DNA of 64,000 nt from Shinella curvata (GCF_022899935.1 NZ_JALJCJ010000001.1:890053-954052); one strand, 5' to 3'. Shown: positions 43,336 through 52,375, counted from the first letter of the stretch. Made by a program: numbers and translations. Notes: a model not told the origin generated them from the letters alone.

Positions 43336-44148
43336 TCAGAAGGCGGCGACCACCTGTCCCTTGTAGCGCTCCTCGATGAACTTCCGCGTCTCCTCACTGT
43401 TGAGCACCTTGGCGAGCTTGGCGACGCGCGCGTCGTTCCTGGTCTCCGGGCGCGTCACGAGATATTCGCTCCACACGTTGTAGCCGTCCTGACCACGATC
43501 GATGAGCAGCGACTTGGTGATGTCCAGCTTGGCCTCGAAGACATAGTTGCCGTTGAGGGCCGCCAGATCGACTTCACCCAGCGCACGCGGCAGGAGCGCG
43601 GATTCCAGTTCGACGATCTTCAGGTTCTTCGGGTTCTCGACGACGTCCTTGATGGTCGGCAGCGCATCCTCCGGCGAGGTGAGTTCCGGCTTGCCGGAGA
43701 CCTTGATCAGTCCGAGCTTCTGGAGCAGCAGCAGGCCGCGCCCGCCATTGACCGGGTCGTTCGGGATCGCGACGGTCGCGCCGTCAGCGAGCTTGTCGAC
43801 GGCATCGATCTTCGTCGAATAGGCGACGAAGGGCTCGATATGCACGGGCACGATCGGCACCAGTTCCGTGCCGCGCTGCTTGTTGTAGTCGTTCAGGAAC
43901 GGTCTGTACTGATAGTAGTTGGCGTCGAGCTCACCCGAGACGAGCTGCGCGTTCGGCTGGATGTAGTCCGTGAAGACGCGGATATCGAGATCGAGGCCCT
44001 CCTTGGCGAGGATCGGCTTCACGAATTCGAGGATTTCAGCATGCGGAATGGCCGTGGCCCCGACAACGAGGGTTTCATCGGCCTTGGCCGGGCCGAAGGC
44101 GGCAAGAGCAAGGCCGGCTGCGATGGTGATGGATTTCAGGATGCGCAT
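43336..44148 (-). CDS. metQ: MetQ/NlpA-family substrate-binding protein
   Basis: A 270-residue periplasmic binding protein of the NlpA/MetQ family (VVGATAIPHAEILEFVKPIL, FTDYIQPNAQLVSGELDANY, DPVNGGRGLLLLQKLGLIKV). Unlike enterobacterial MetQ it has an ordinary signal peptide (ITIAAGLALAAFGPAKA) and no lipobox cysteine. It works with the MetI and MetN genes directly upstream and would bring in methionine or a related thioether. GGAGG seven bases before the ATG fixes the start. The family includes other sulfur-compound binders, so the ligand is not certain. Confidence 0.88.
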   Translation of the reverse strand: MRILKSITIAAGLALAAFGPAKADETLVVGATAIPHAEILEFVKPILAKEGLDLDIRVFTDYIQPNAQLVSGELDANYYQYRPFLNDYNKQRGTELVPIVPVHIEPFVAYSTKIDAVDKLADGATVAIPNDPVNGGRGLLLLQKLGLIKVSGKPELTSPEDALPTIKDVVENPKNLKIVELESALLPRALGEVDLAALNGNYVFEAKLDITKSLLIDRGQDGYNVWSEYLVTRPETRNDARVAKLAKVLNSEETRKFIEERYKGQVVAAF

Positions 44149-44168
44149 ATGGGTCCTCCGTGCGCTGG

Positions 44169-44828
44169 TCATTTGCGGGAAAAGTGGGTGACGAGGCGGT
44201 TGCCGCTCGCCTGGATGAGTTGAACGAAGACGATGAGGATCGCGACGCAGACCAGCATGATTTCGGTCTGGAACCGGTGGTAGCCGTAGCGGATCGCCAG
44301 ATCCCCCAGCCCGCCGCCGCCGATGGCACCGGACATGGCCGTGTAATCGACAAGCACGATGGCCGTGACGGTGATGGCAGCGAGCAGGCTCGGAAGTGCC
44401 TCCGGCAGGACGGCACGGAAAATCGTCTGCGTTGTCGAGGCACCCATGGCGAGGCTCGCCTCGATGATGCCGCGATCCACCTCGCGCAAGGCCGTTTCGA
44501 CCAGACGGGCAAAGAACGGCGCGGTGCCGACGACGAGCGGGAAGATGACGCCGCGAATCCCGAGCGAGGTGCCCGTCACGAGCACAGTCACCGGCATCAA
44601 GACGATGAGCAGGATGATGAAGGGCACCGAGCGGATGATGCTCAACACGAAGGACAGGCTGCCATAGGCGACCGGCGCCTGGAACAACTGCTGCCGGCCG
44701 GTCAGGAAGAGCAGAATGCCGAGCGGCAGACCGACGAGCACGGTGAGCAGCAGCGCACCCCCGACCATGGCCAGTGTCTGGGCGAGCGCTGCGCCGATAT
44801 CGCCCCAGTAGAGGTTCTCAAACGACAT
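44169..44828 (-). CDS. metI: MetI-type ABC permease
   Basis: A 219-residue permease with about five membrane helices and the EAA loop in EASLAMGASTTQTIFRAVLP. The pattern LSIIRSVPFIILLIVLMPVT and DYTAMSGAIGGGGLGDLAIR is diagnostic of MetI. It overlaps the end of metN by 11 bases and precedes metQ by 20, giving the order N-I-Q. The import target is methionine or a chemically similar sulfur compound. Confidence 0.92.
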   Translation of the reverse strand: MSFENLYWGDIGAALAQTLAMVGGALLLTVLVGLPLGILLFLTGRQQLFQAPVAYGSLSFVLSIIRSVPFIILLIVLMPVTVLVTGTSLGIRGVIFPLVVGTAPFFARLVETALREVDRGIIEASLAMGASTTQTIFRAVLPEALPSLLAAITVTAIVLVDYTAMSGAIGGGGLGDLAIRYGYHRFQTEIMLVCVAILIVFVQLIQASGNRLVTHFSRK

Positions 44829-45870
44829 GGCGCGGCCTCTCCTCGAGCTGCGGCAGGGGTATCCCGGCCTGCAATTCCACATCGACTCCGCTTGCTCTGA
44901 GCCCCGCGATCGCGCCCGCCACATCCCGCCCGCTGAGCGATACGGTGAACTGGGCATAGGGTGTCTCGCGGATATGGCCGACGCGGCCGGCGAGGATCGC
45001 GTAGTCGACGAGGTTTTCGCACGCGATACGGCCGAGGATCGGCTGATGCGCGGCGGCTCCGGTGAACGTGAGACGCACGGCGCGACCGCCGAGATCGGAA
45101 GCGGCAACCGCATCCAGCGAGCCGCCGTCCGGCTCGGCCTCGCGCACGAGGCGCAGCGTCGCGGCGTGGCGCGGATGCAGGAAGACGTCCGTCACAGGCC
45201 CCTCCTCCACCACGCGACCACGATCGAGCACGGCGACGCGGTCGCAGGTGCGACGAATGACGTCCATCTCGTGGGTGATGAGCACGATGGTGACGCCGAG
45301 ATCGCGGTTGATCTGGCGCAGCAGATCGAGCACGGCGCCCGTCGTCTGCGGGTCGAGCGCGCTGGTCGCCTCATCGCAGAGCAGTACCTGCGGCTCCGAG
45401 GCAAGCGCCCTGGCAATGCCGACGCGCTGCTTTTGTCCGCCCGAGAGCTGGCGCGGGTATTTTTTCGCGTGTTCGGACAGGCCGACGCGGGCAAGCAATG
45501 CGGCCACCCGCTCGGCGATCTCGACCCTGCCGTACTGGCCGGTGAGCTCCAGCGGATAAGCAACGTTGCCGGCTACCGTGCGGGCGCTCAGCAGGTTGAA
45601 GTGCTGGAATACCATGCCGATCGATCGGCGCAGGTCCCGCAGCCGCTCTCCCTTCGCATCCGTCACCCGCTCGCCGGCCACGAAGACCTCGCCGCCGGTG
45701 GGACGCTCCAGCAGGTTGATCAGCCGCACCAACGTGGATTTTCCCGCGCCGGAGGAACCGATGATACCAAAGATCTCGCCCTTGGCGATGGTGAGGTCGA
45801 TGCCGTCGAGTGCCACGACCGCGCCCTCCTTGCCGGCAAAGCTTTTGGTGATGCCTTCGAGCCGGATCAT
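44818..45870 (-). CDS. metN: MetN-type ABC ATPase
   Basis: A 350-residue ATPase. Walker A is GSSGAGKST (38-46), the signature LSGGQKQR is near 142, Walker B is VLLCDEATSALD, and ITHEMDV follows. The C-terminal about 90 residues (VRLTFTGAAAHQPILGRIAC onward) form the NIL/ACT-like domain by which methionine trans-inhibits MetN transporters. It begins four bases after the DszC-type 3 stop, inside the long unit. Weak Shine-Dalgarno, so coupled translation is likely. Confidence 0.93.
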   Translation of the reverse strand: MIRLEGITKSFAGKEGAVVALDGIDLTIAKGEIFGIIGSSGAGKSTLVRLINLLERPTGGEVFVAGERVTDAKGERLRDLRRSIGMVFQHFNLLSARTVAGNVAYPLELTGQYGRVEIAERVAALLARVGLSEHAKKYPRQLSGGQKQRVGIARALASEPQVLLCDEATSALDPQTTGAVLDLLRQINRDLGVTIVLITHEMDVIRRTCDRVAVLDRGRVVEEGPVTDVFLHPRHAATLRLVREAEPDGGSLDAVAASDLGGRAVRLTFTGAAAHQPILGRIACENLVDYAILAGRVGHIRETPYAQFTVSLSGRDVAGAIAGLRASGVDVELQAGIPLPQLEERPRHVV

Positions 45871-45874
45871 CGTG

Positions 45875-47107
45875 TCAGCCCGCGCTCGCGCCGATACGCC
45901 ACTGATAGGGCGGCGGCGTGCCATTGACGGCGAAGTCGCCGATGATGCGGTGCTTATAGATGCGCGGATTGTGCGAGGCGAGCGTGCGCGCATTGCGCCA
46001 GTGACGGTCGAGGCCGGCTGGCTTCTTGGTTGCCGACGCGCCGAGCGCGTCGAACAGCAGGGTGGAGGCTTCCAGGATCAGGTCGGAGACGACCGTCTGG
46101 GCCTGCGCGGCTTCCAACTCGGCAATCGCGTTCGCCTTTTCCTCGGCATCGGCGTCGTCGATGAAATGCGCGTCGAAAGCCCGCTGCAGGCTGGCGGCCG
46201 CCTGAAGCGTGATAGCGGCTGCCGCATAGGCAGCGGCACGGATGCGGCCGACGACCTGCAAGACCTGCGGGTCTTCGCTGGAGCGGGCGGCAGCGGCATG
46301 CGTGTAGGTGCGACGGCGTTCGGCCACGGCCTTGGCGACATCGGCCGTGATCGCGCGGCCGATGCCGGCCAGCGTGGCGAGATGCACGAGCTGGTAGAAA
46401 GCGGCCGAATATTTGAAGCGCTCGTCATCGATGACGATATCCTGCGGCTCCACCGCGACATCGCGGAACGTGGTCGTGCCGCTGGCTGTCAGGATCTGGC
46501 CGAAACCGTCCCAATCATCGACGACATCGACGCCCTCGGCGTGACGGCGCACCGCAACCGAAATGCCCTCGCCTACCGCATTGGAGGCACCCACATCGAT
46601 CCAGTCGGCAAAGAGCGAGCCCGTCGTGTAATATTTCGCGCCGTTGAGCACGAGCCTTCCGTCCTTCTCCGCAACATTGGTGGAGAAACGGTCAAGAGCA
46701 GCCCCGGAGCCGATCTCGCTCCAGGCGTTGCCGGTGATCTCGCCGCCGCCGATGCGGCCAAGCCAGAGACCACGACGCCCAGCATCCCTGGTATTGAGGA
46801 TGTCCTCGGTGAAGCCGAAATGACCGCGCAGCGCCTGTGTAATGTTGGAATCGGCCGCGGAAAGCTCGATCAGCAGGTTGAAGAACTGCGGCAGGCTGGC
46901 GCCGCTGCCCCCGGCCTCCACCGGCAAGCGCACCGCGCCGAACCCGGCCTCCTTGAGGTGGCGGATCGCTTCATGCGGCAGACCGCGATTGAGGTCGCGT
47001 TCGGTAGCACTTGCCGCGATCTCCGCGAAAATCGGCCGGAACCGTGCAGCCAGTGTTTCATATCCCTCACCGGGGCCAGCGCCCCAGGCGTTTTCGATCT
47101 GCGTCAT
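45875..47107 (-). CDS. DszC/SfnB-type oxidoreductase 3
   Basis: A 410-residue acyl-CoA-dehydrogenase-fold flavoprotein, the most divergent of the three paralogues: FGAVRLPVEAGGSGASLPQF, GNAWSEIGSGAALDRFSTNV, NGAKYYTTGSLFADWIDVGA, DDWDGFGQILTASGTTTFRD, WRNARTLASHNPRIYKHRII. It heads the six-gene unit running through MetNIQ, SfnB 2 and monooxygenase 2. It may oxygenate the compound imported by the MetNIQ-like transporter. AGGG lies shortly before the ATG. Element B is 80 bases upstream. Confidence 0.84.
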   Translation of the reverse strand: MTQIENAWGAGPGEGYETLAARFRPIFAEIAASATERDLNRGLPHEAIRHLKEAGFGAVRLPVEAGGSGASLPQFFNLLIELSAADSNITQALRGHFGFTEDILNTRDAGRRGLWLGRIGGGEITGNAWSEIGSGAALDRFSTNVAEKDGRLVLNGAKYYTTGSLFADWIDVGASNAVGEGISVAVRRHAEGVDVVDDWDGFGQILTASGTTTFRDVAVEPQDIVIDDERFKYSAAFYQLVHLATLAGIGRAITADVAKAVAERRRTYTHAAAARSSEDPQVLQVVGRIRAAAYAAAAITLQAAASLQRAFDAHFIDDADAEEKANAIAELEAAQAQTVVSDLILEASTLLFDALGASATKKPAGLDRHWRNARTLASHNPRIYKHRIIGDFAVNGTPPPYQWRIGASAG

Positions 47108-47186
47108 GCTACCCTGCTCTCGCTGTCGTGCCCGATGAAGCCGGCCACGTTTGGAATTGGCCCTGAGAGTAGCGGTCGCTCCATCG

Positions 47187-47217
47187 AAATACAGAAAATC
47201 TATCTTTTATATGTATT
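47187..47217 (-). promoter_or_regulatory. AT-rich sulfur-regulon element B
   Basis: Eighty bases upstream of DszC-type 3. Plus strand AAATACAGAAA, one base, TCTATCTTTTATAT, then GTATTTTA. The first 26 positions match element A at 25, at nearly the same distance from the start codon. Such identity between unrelated flanking DNA implies a bound regulator. Confidence 0.6.
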
Positions 47218-47280
47218 TTAAAGTGGAATGGCGTTTCTTTTTGTAGGTCGACCGCGAACGAGGAAGGGGCATCAAAAGAC

Positions 47281-47312
47281 GAAAAACCCCGGCGCGAGGA
47301 GGAGCGCCGGGG
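47281..47312 (-). terminator. Intrinsic terminator of the ssu-metY unit
   Basis: On the minus strand a nine-pair perfect stem (CCCCGGCGC / GCGCCGGGG, eight-base loop) is followed by TTTTTC. It lies 32 bases after the metY stop. Confidence 0.9.
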
Positions 47313-47343
47313 CATTTGGCCGATCGGATATCGGGGCGTGGCA

Positions 47344-48705
47344 TCAGGCCAGTGCGATGGCCCGTTCCAGATCGGCGATCAGGTCATCCGGGTGTTCAAG
47401 GCCGATGGAAAGGCGCACGTAGCCCGGTGTGACGCCCGTCGCGAGCTGATCTTCCAGCGATAGCTGCGAATGGGTGGTCGTCGAGGGGTGAATCGCCAGC
47501 GAGCGCGCATCGCCGATATTGGCGAGGTGGTAGAAGAGTTGCAGACTGTCGATGAAGCGGCGGCCGGCCTCGCGCCCGCCTTTCAGTTCGAAGCCGACCA
47601 GCGCACCGAAATAGCCGGGCTTGAAGTATTTGTCCGCCCGGGCCTTCGCCGTGCCCTCCTGGAACTTCGGGAAGATCACGCGCTCGACCTTGGCATGACC
47701 TTTCAGGAATTCCGCGACCTTCACCGCATTCTCGTTGTGCTGGCGCAGACGCAGCGGCAGGGTTTCGAGGCCCTGGATGAACTGGAAGGCATTTTGCGGG
47801 CTGATCGCCGCGCCGAGATCGCGCAGGAGCACGGCACGGGCTCGCAGGATATAGGGGTGGAAACCGATGGCCTCGGCCTTCTCGATCCAGGTCTTGCCCT
47901 GGTAGCTCGAATCCGGCTCGGTAAGGTTCGGCTGCCGCGCCGGGTTCTCCGTCCAGGGGAAAGTACCGCCATCAATGATGGCGCCGCCGATCGAGGTGCC
48001 GTGGCCACCGATATATTTCGTCGTGGAATAGACGACGACGGCCGCGCCATGTTCCAGCGGACGAATGATCAGCGGGGCCGCGGTGTTATCGACGATCAGC
48101 GGGATGCCGTGCCTGCGGCCGATGGCGGCGACTTCGGCGATCGGAAACAGTTCCAGTTTCGGGTTCGGCAGGGATTCGGCGTAGTAGGCGCGCGTGCGGT
48201 CGTCCGTCGCCTTTTCGAACGCTTCCGGATCGGACGCATCGACGAAGCGGGTTTCGATGCCAAAGCTTTTGAGCGTTGCCGCAAAAAGCGCCCAGGTGCC
48301 GCCATAGAGGCCGGCCGCGCTGACGATGTTATCACCCGCACGGGCAACGTTGAGGATGGCGAAGGCCGAGGCTGCCTGACCGGAGGAAAGCGCCAGTGCC
48401 GCCGCGCCGCCCTCCAGCTCCGCGAGACGCTGCTCGAAGGCATCCTGCGTGGGATTGGAAACGCGGGTGTAGAGGTGGCCGGGCGCTTCGAGCGCAAAGA
48501 GCTTGTCGGCGCCGTCGGTCCCGGGCAGCTGGAAAGAGGTCGTCTGGTAAATCGGCACGGCGACCGCGCCGCTCGCCGGATCGTAGCGGAAGCTGCCGCC
48601 GTGCAGCGCGATGGTTTCCGGATGTCGGCTCTTGAAGGTCGCCGTTCCCGCCGGGACCTGAACGATATCCTGCTCGGCGACCTCGGGGGCTTGATGGATC
48701 GTCAT
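47344..48705 (-). CDS. metY: O-acetylhomoserine sulfhydrylase
   Basis: A 453-residue PLP enzyme of the Cys/Met metabolism family. It would make homocysteine (or cysteine) from O-acetylhomoserine (or O-acetylserine) and sulfide. The PLP lysine is about Lys230 in VVYSTTKYIGGHGTSIGG. Other marks are ALHGGSFRYDPASGAVAVPI, HLYTRVSNPTQDAFEQRLAE and LSIGLEHPDDLIADLERA. AAGGAG eight bases before the ATG. It is last in the ssuA-ssuC-ssuB-membrane protein unit (25-base gap), which links sulfur release to assimilation. Some such enzymes use other sulfur donors; donor preference cannot be read from sequence. Confidence 0.9.
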   Translation of the reverse strand: MTIHQAPEVAEQDIVQVPAGTATFKSRHPETIALHGGSFRYDPASGAVAVPIYQTTSFQLPGTDGADKLFALEAPGHLYTRVSNPTQDAFEQRLAELEGGAAALALSSGQAASAFAILNVARAGDNIVSAAGLYGGTWALFAATLKSFGIETRFVDASDPEAFEKATDDRTRAYYAESLPNPKLELFPIAEVAAIGRRHGIPLIVDNTAAPLIIRPLEHGAAVVVYSTTKYIGGHGTSIGGAIIDGGTFPWTENPARQPNLTEPDSSYQGKTWIEKAEAIGFHPYILRARAVLLRDLGAAISPQNAFQFIQGLETLPLRLRQHNENAVKVAEFLKGHAKVERVIFPKFQEGTAKARADKYFKPGYFGALVGFELKGGREAGRRFIDSLQLFYHLANIGDARSLAIHPSTTTHSQLSLEDQLATGVTPGYVRLSIGLEHPDDLIADLERAIALA

Positions 48706-48730
48706 GACACTTCTCCTTCGATGAGCGCCC

Positions 48731-49030
48731 TCAGGCGCGCTGGGGACGGGCCGACAGAACGACGCCGGCGACGAGGATGGCCGCTGCGGCCCAGAAGGCT
48801 TCCGGCGCGTACCACCGGATGCCGTAGAGATGATCATCGGTGCAGAGCGCCTGGGCGAGCGCGCAGAGATCCGACGCCCCGGCGATGCAGGTCACCGCCT
48901 GGCCGACGGTGAGATAGTCGGCGTCGACGACCTTGCTGAAGATCAGCCACCACCAGCCGAGCGACAGCAGTGCGAAGCCCGCACCCACGACGGCCACGGC
49001 GTGGTGGGAAAAGCGCGAGCTAGACGTCAT
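48731..49030 (-). CDS. Small two-helix membrane protein with three cysteines
   Basis: Not a family I recognise. 99 residues: helix 1 at about 10-32 (AVVGAGFALLSLGWWWLIFS), a loop of about 40 residues with Cys48, Cys56 and Cys63 (TCIAGASDLCALAQALC), and helix 2 at about 76-93. With a His/Arg-containing N-terminus inside, the loop would face the periplasm. The gene overlaps the end of ssuB by 11 bases and is 25 bases before metY, so it is firmly part of the operon. It could be an accessory of the transporter or a redox or metal sensor. Function not assigned. Confidence 0.7.
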   Translation of the reverse strand: MTSSSRFSHHAVAVVGAGFALLSLGWWWLIFSKVVDADYLTVGQAVTCIAGASDLCALAQALCTDDHLYGIRWYAPEAFWAAAAILVAGVVLSARPQRA

Positions 49031-49808
49031 GGGAGATCCCCAGCTTCTCCAGCAACTGACTGCGAAGCGCGACGAGCCCGGCATCGTCGCGTCGGCGCGG
49101 ATGCGGCTGGTCGACCCTGATTTCCGCGACGATGGAGGCCGGCCGATCCGACAGCACGATCACCCGGTCGGCAAGCAGCAGCGCTTCCTCGACATCATGC
49201 GTGACAAGCAGCGCGGTGAAGCCGGCACTCTTCCAGAGATCGAGCAGCTCGTTCTGCATGCGAAGCCGGGTGAGCGAGTCGAGCTTGCCGAAGGGTTCGT
49301 CGAGCAGGAGCAGCTTGGGATCGTTGACGAGCGCCCGGGCGAGCGCCGCGCGCTGCGCCATGCCGCCGGAAAGCTGGTGCGGATAGAAGTCCGCAAAACC
49401 TTCAAGCTTGACCAGCTTCAGCACCTCGTCGATGCGATAGCCCTTGGTGCCAAGCAGGCCGCGGGCTTCCAGCCCCGTTGCGATGTTGTCGCGCACCGTC
49501 CGCCAGGGAAACAGCGTGGCATCCTGGAAGACGAGGATACGATCCGGATTCGGCGCGGTGATCGGCCTGCCGTCCTCCAGAACCTTGCCGGTCGCCGCCG
49601 TTTCGAGGCCGGCGGCAAGGCGCAGCAGCGTGGACTTGCCGCAGCCGGAGGGACCGAGCAGGGCGACAAACTCACCCGGTGCGATCGTCAGGCTCACATT
49701 GTCGAGAACCTGCAGCGCCCCGCCGTCACGTTCGTAGAGATGGGAGACGCCTTCGACATCGAGCGCGATGCTGTCGACCGCCGCGGTTTCTGCAAGAGCG
49801 AGCGCCAT
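49020..49808 (-). CDS. ssuB: Sulfonate/nitrate-type ABC ATPase
   Basis: A 262-residue ATPase of the SsuB/TauB/NrtD group: Walker A LGPSGCGKST (51-60), signature LSGGMAQRAALARALV, Walker B LLLLDEPFGKLDSLTR, and VTHDVEEALLLADRV. It energises the SsuC-type permease, with which it shares a TGATG stop-start overlap. Sulfonate (or taurine or sulfate-ester) import is inferred from family and neighbours. The gene symbol is a best guess within the ssu/tau family. Confidence 0.88.
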   Translation of the reverse strand: MALALAETAAVDSIALDVEGVSHLYERDGGALQVLDNVSLTIAPGEFVALLGPSGCGKSTLLRLAAGLETAATGKVLEDGRPITAPNPDRILVFQDATLFPWRTVRDNIATGLEARGLLGTKGYRIDEVLKLVKLEGFADFYPHQLSGGMAQRAALARALVNDPKLLLLDEPFGKLDSLTRLRMQNELLDLWKSAGFTALLVTHDVEEALLLADRVIVLSDRPASIVAEIRVDQPHPRRRDDAGLVALRSQLLEKLGISHDV

Positions 49809-50809
49809 CAGAGAATTCCCTTCTGCCAGCCGAGCAGGCGATCACGTGCCACGAAGAGCAGGCGCACAAGGCCGGCGCAGATCAGCGCCATGATGATCAG
49901 GGCGGCATAGACGTTGGCATAGGCCGAATAGGCCGTGTTGAACTGGAGATACCAGCCAAGGCCGAACTTGGCGCCGAGCATCTCGGCGACGACCAGAACC
50001 GCGAAGGAATAGTAGAGCCCCATGAAAATACCGACGAAGACGTTCGGCAGCGAGGCCGGGATCGCGACCTTGAAGATCAGGAAGCGATTGTCGGCGCCGA
50101 GCGTGCGGGCAACGTCGTAGAAGGAGCGGTTGACCTGGCTGACCCCTGCCGCCGTCAGGATCGCGACCGGAATGCCGGAGGCCAACGCCACGAGGAAGAT
50201 CGAGGCATGGAAGGTCGATGGAAAAATGAAGAAGGTGCAGGGTATCCAGGCGCTTGCCGGAACCGGGCCGATCAGTTTCAGAAGCGGCATGCCCCAATAG
50301 GCAAAACGCTTCGACCAGCCGAGCGCCACACCGCCGGCAAAACCTACGAGGATGCCCGAAAAGAAACCCAGGCCCCAGAGCCGTCCGGTATAGGCGATGC
50401 AGATCAGCAGGCGGTCCCAATCAGTCAGATAGACATGCAGCAGGCCCTGCGGCGGCGAGAAGAACGGCTTTGGCAGCCAGCCGAGCTTGGCCGTCAACAC
50501 TTCCCAGACGGCAAGCCACAGGCCGAGCACGATGAACCACGGCCCATAGTGCACGAGCGTACGGCCAAAGCCGCCGAGCCGGTGCACCGTCACGGACAGG
50601 GCGAGAAAAATCCCCGCGCCGGCGAGCATGATGATGGCAAAGAGCTCCGTTGCGCCCCAGCTGATGACATCGGGCAGACCGTAGCTCAGCGCCGCGGTCA
50701 AAAACCACGTGCCGGCGGCGAAAAGCCCATTGCGCCAGATGGTTGCGACCGGCAGAGCAAGAGATCGCTCTCCTGCCCTGCCATAGGTGTTTTCGACCGC
50801 GGCACTCAT
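49808..50809 (-). CDS. ssuC: Sulfonate/nitrate-type ABC permease
   Basis: A 333-residue permease, longer than classical SsuC (about 260) because of an N-terminal extension with two extra hydrophobic segments (IWRNGLFAAGTWFLTAALSY and ELFAIIMLAGAGIFLALSVT). The core follows the SsuC/TauC pattern, with the coupling loop in FYDVARTLGADNRFLIFKVA and then VAEMLGAKFGLGWYLQF. It starts four bases after ssuA ends. The ligand is inferred from family. Confidence 0.88.
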   Translation of the reverse strand: MSAAVENTYGRAGERSLALPVATIWRNGLFAAGTWFLTAALSYGLPDVISWGATELFAIIMLAGAGIFLALSVTVHRLGGFGRTLVHYGPWFIVLGLWLAVWEVLTAKLGWLPKPFFSPPQGLLHVYLTDWDRLLICIAYTGRLWGLGFFSGILVGFAGGVALGWSKRFAYWGMPLLKLIGPVPASAWIPCTFFIFPSTFHASIFLVALASGIPVAILTAAGVSQVNRSFYDVARTLGADNRFLIFKVAIPASLPNVFVGIFMGLYYSFAVLVVAEMLGAKFGLGWYLQFNTAYSAYANVYAALIIMALICAGLVRLLFVARDRLLGWQKGIL

Positions 50810-50813
50810 GGCA

Positions 50814-51848
50814 TCACGCGAAGATGTCGATGGTGATGCGGTTGGCGATCTCCGCCGGATCGGTGCCCGCATCGATGACGCCGGTGAGCTTCAGATCCTC
50901 GTAGCCGATCTGCACTTCCTTCAAGAGATCCTTGCCAAACCAGTGATCGTGATAGGTGAAGGCGGCGAGAACTTCGGTGAGGTCCTCAAGCGACAGGCCG
51001 GGCTTCAGCGTGTCGAAATACCACTTGGCAACTTCGTCCGGGTGTTTGGCGGTGTACTGGTGGATTTCGAGATTGGCAGCGGCGACGCGCTTGATGGCGT
51101 CCTTGTTGGCTTCATAATAATCGCCGTTGACGCCGAGCACGCAGCAGACGCGGTCCTTGAACGTGCCGGTCTGGGTATCCGCCACACGGCGGAAACCATG
51201 TTTCTTCTCGTAGGAATAGGCCCAGGGGTCCATATGCGCGACGGCATCCGCCTCGCCCTTCAGAACACCCTCGGCGACGAGATCGAAGGGGAAGACCTTC
51301 CAGGTGACATCGGTTTCCGGGTTGAGGCCGGCCTTGGCGAGCGCGACCGAGAAGGCGACGCGCGAGGGCGACATGACGTCGAAGGTACCGATCGTCTTGC
51401 CCTTGAGGTCGGTCAGCGTCTTAATGTCGGAATCCGGCTGGACGAGGACGCTCTGGCAGCCGCCATGCGAACCGGCGAACAGACGCACATCGAAGCCCTG
51501 CTCGATCGGCTTCAGCCAATCATACAGCAGGCCCGGGCCGGCCTCGGCCTTGCGGGTGGCAAGCGCCTGGATGAGCGTCTGGCCGCTGGCGCCCTGATAG
51601 AACAGTTCCACATCCAGCCCGTGCTTGGCATAGATGCCCTTGGACAGGCCGAAGCCGACGGGCGAATGGCAGGCGGCCACTTCGGTCCATTCCAGCTTGA
51701 TCGGAATGAGATTGCCGGCAATGGCGTAGCGCGTGGAACGCGCGCCGATCACGCCGGCCGTGGCGGCCACCGCCGTCACGCCAGCCGCCTTGATCAGGCC
51801 ACGGCGCGAAAGGCCTCTGGAAAGAATGGATTCGGGTTGCTGGCTCAT
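50814..51848 (-). CDS. ssuA: Sulfonate/nitrate-type ABC binding protein, Tat-exported
   Basis: A 344-residue periplasmic binding protein with a twin-arginine signal (LSRRGLIKAAGVTAVAATAG), which suggests export in folded form. The mature sequence matches the SsuA/TauA/NMT1 fold: CHSPVGFGLSKGIYAKHGLD, YQGASGQTLIQALATRKAEA, KGKTIGTFDVMSPSRVAF. It heads the ssuACB-membrane protein-metY unit, with element C 40-75 bases upstream. Aliphatic or aromatic sulfonate is the probable ligand, by context only. Confidence 0.88.
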   Translation of the reverse strand: MSQQPESILSRGLSRRGLIKAAGVTAVAATAGVIGARSTRYAIAGNLIPIKLEWTEVAACHSPVGFGLSKGIYAKHGLDVELFYQGASGQTLIQALATRKAEAGPGLLYDWLKPIEQGFDVRLFAGSHGGCQSVLVQPDSDIKTLTDLKGKTIGTFDVMSPSRVAFSVALAKAGLNPETDVTWKVFPFDLVAEGVLKGEADAVAHMDPWAYSYEKKHGFRRVADTQTGTFKDRVCCVLGVNGDYYEANKDAIKRVAAANLEIHQYTAKHPDEVAKWYFDTLKPGLSLEDLTEVLAAFTYHDHWFGKDLLKEVQIGYEDLKLTGVIDAGTDPAEIANRITIDIFA

Positions 51849-51884
51849 CTGTTGTCCCCTGACAAATTGATGCAGCTAGCCTAT

Positions 51885-51924
51885 CGAGAAATTATATTGT
51901 TTATAGATTTTATAGATTATTTCC
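51885..51924 (-). promoter_or_regulatory. AT-rich sulfur-regulon element C
   Basis: Upstream of the ssuA-type gene. On the plus strand it starts AGAAATT, as element A does, contains TTTATAGATT and ends TATAGATTATTTCC, close to the TATAGATTAATTTCC end of element A. TTTTATAGAT (51908-51917) recurs in element E. Confidence 0.5.
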
Positions 51925-52072
51925 CTCGACATGTGGAGAATATTCTTTCATCGCCACGCGGTCGTTTGGATAGGCGTCCTCACGCAGGGGCTCACCCCGG
52001 CACCGGCAGGTCAGTCCGGCGCCGTTGACCCGCCACAACCATTGAACCATATTGCCGCGAAAGGAGACCTCC

Positions 52073-52375
52073 ATGATTACAGGCTCTCAGTGCCGGGCAG
52101 CGCGAGCACTCGTCGAATACAGCCGGGAGCGCCTCGCAAAAGCCTCAGGTATCGATATCGAAACAATCGCAAGTTTCGAGCGCAAGCTCGCCAGGCCGGA
52201 TGACCGGGTCATCGCGGTCCTGCAGGCGTCGCTCGAGACGGCAGGCGCCGTCTTCCTGCCTGACGGAGAGCATGGCGGCATCGGCATTCGCCTGAAATTC
52301 AATCGCTCCGAAACGCGGCGCATCGCCACCCTGGAAGGTGAAGGCGGCATCGTGGCGCAGGACGACGTTCCTTAA
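52073..52375 (+). CDS. Small XRE-type HTH protein
   Basis: A 100-residue cytoplasmic protein. Residues 5-60 form an XRE/Cro-like helix-turn-helix (QCRAARALVEYSRERLAKAS, then IDIETIASFERKLARPDD). The rest (GAVFLPDGEHGGIGIRLKF) is the usual short tail of small rhizobial XRE regulators. AAGGAG seven bases before the ATG. It stands alone between the leftward ssu unit and the rightward transporter, 224 bases from ssuA, and could regulate either. No ligand domain. Confidence 0.82.
   Translation: MITGSQCRAARALVEYSRERLAKASGIDIETIASFERKLARPDDRVIAVLQASLETAGAVFLPDGEHGGIGIRLKFNRSETRRIATLEGEGGIVAQDDVP

Noticed and set aside
41983-44223. A 746-codon plus-strand frame over SfnB 2 and metQ
   Set aside because: It spans two good minus-strand genes and reads as antisense repeats (RRID, GRQ and similar) with no recognisable family.
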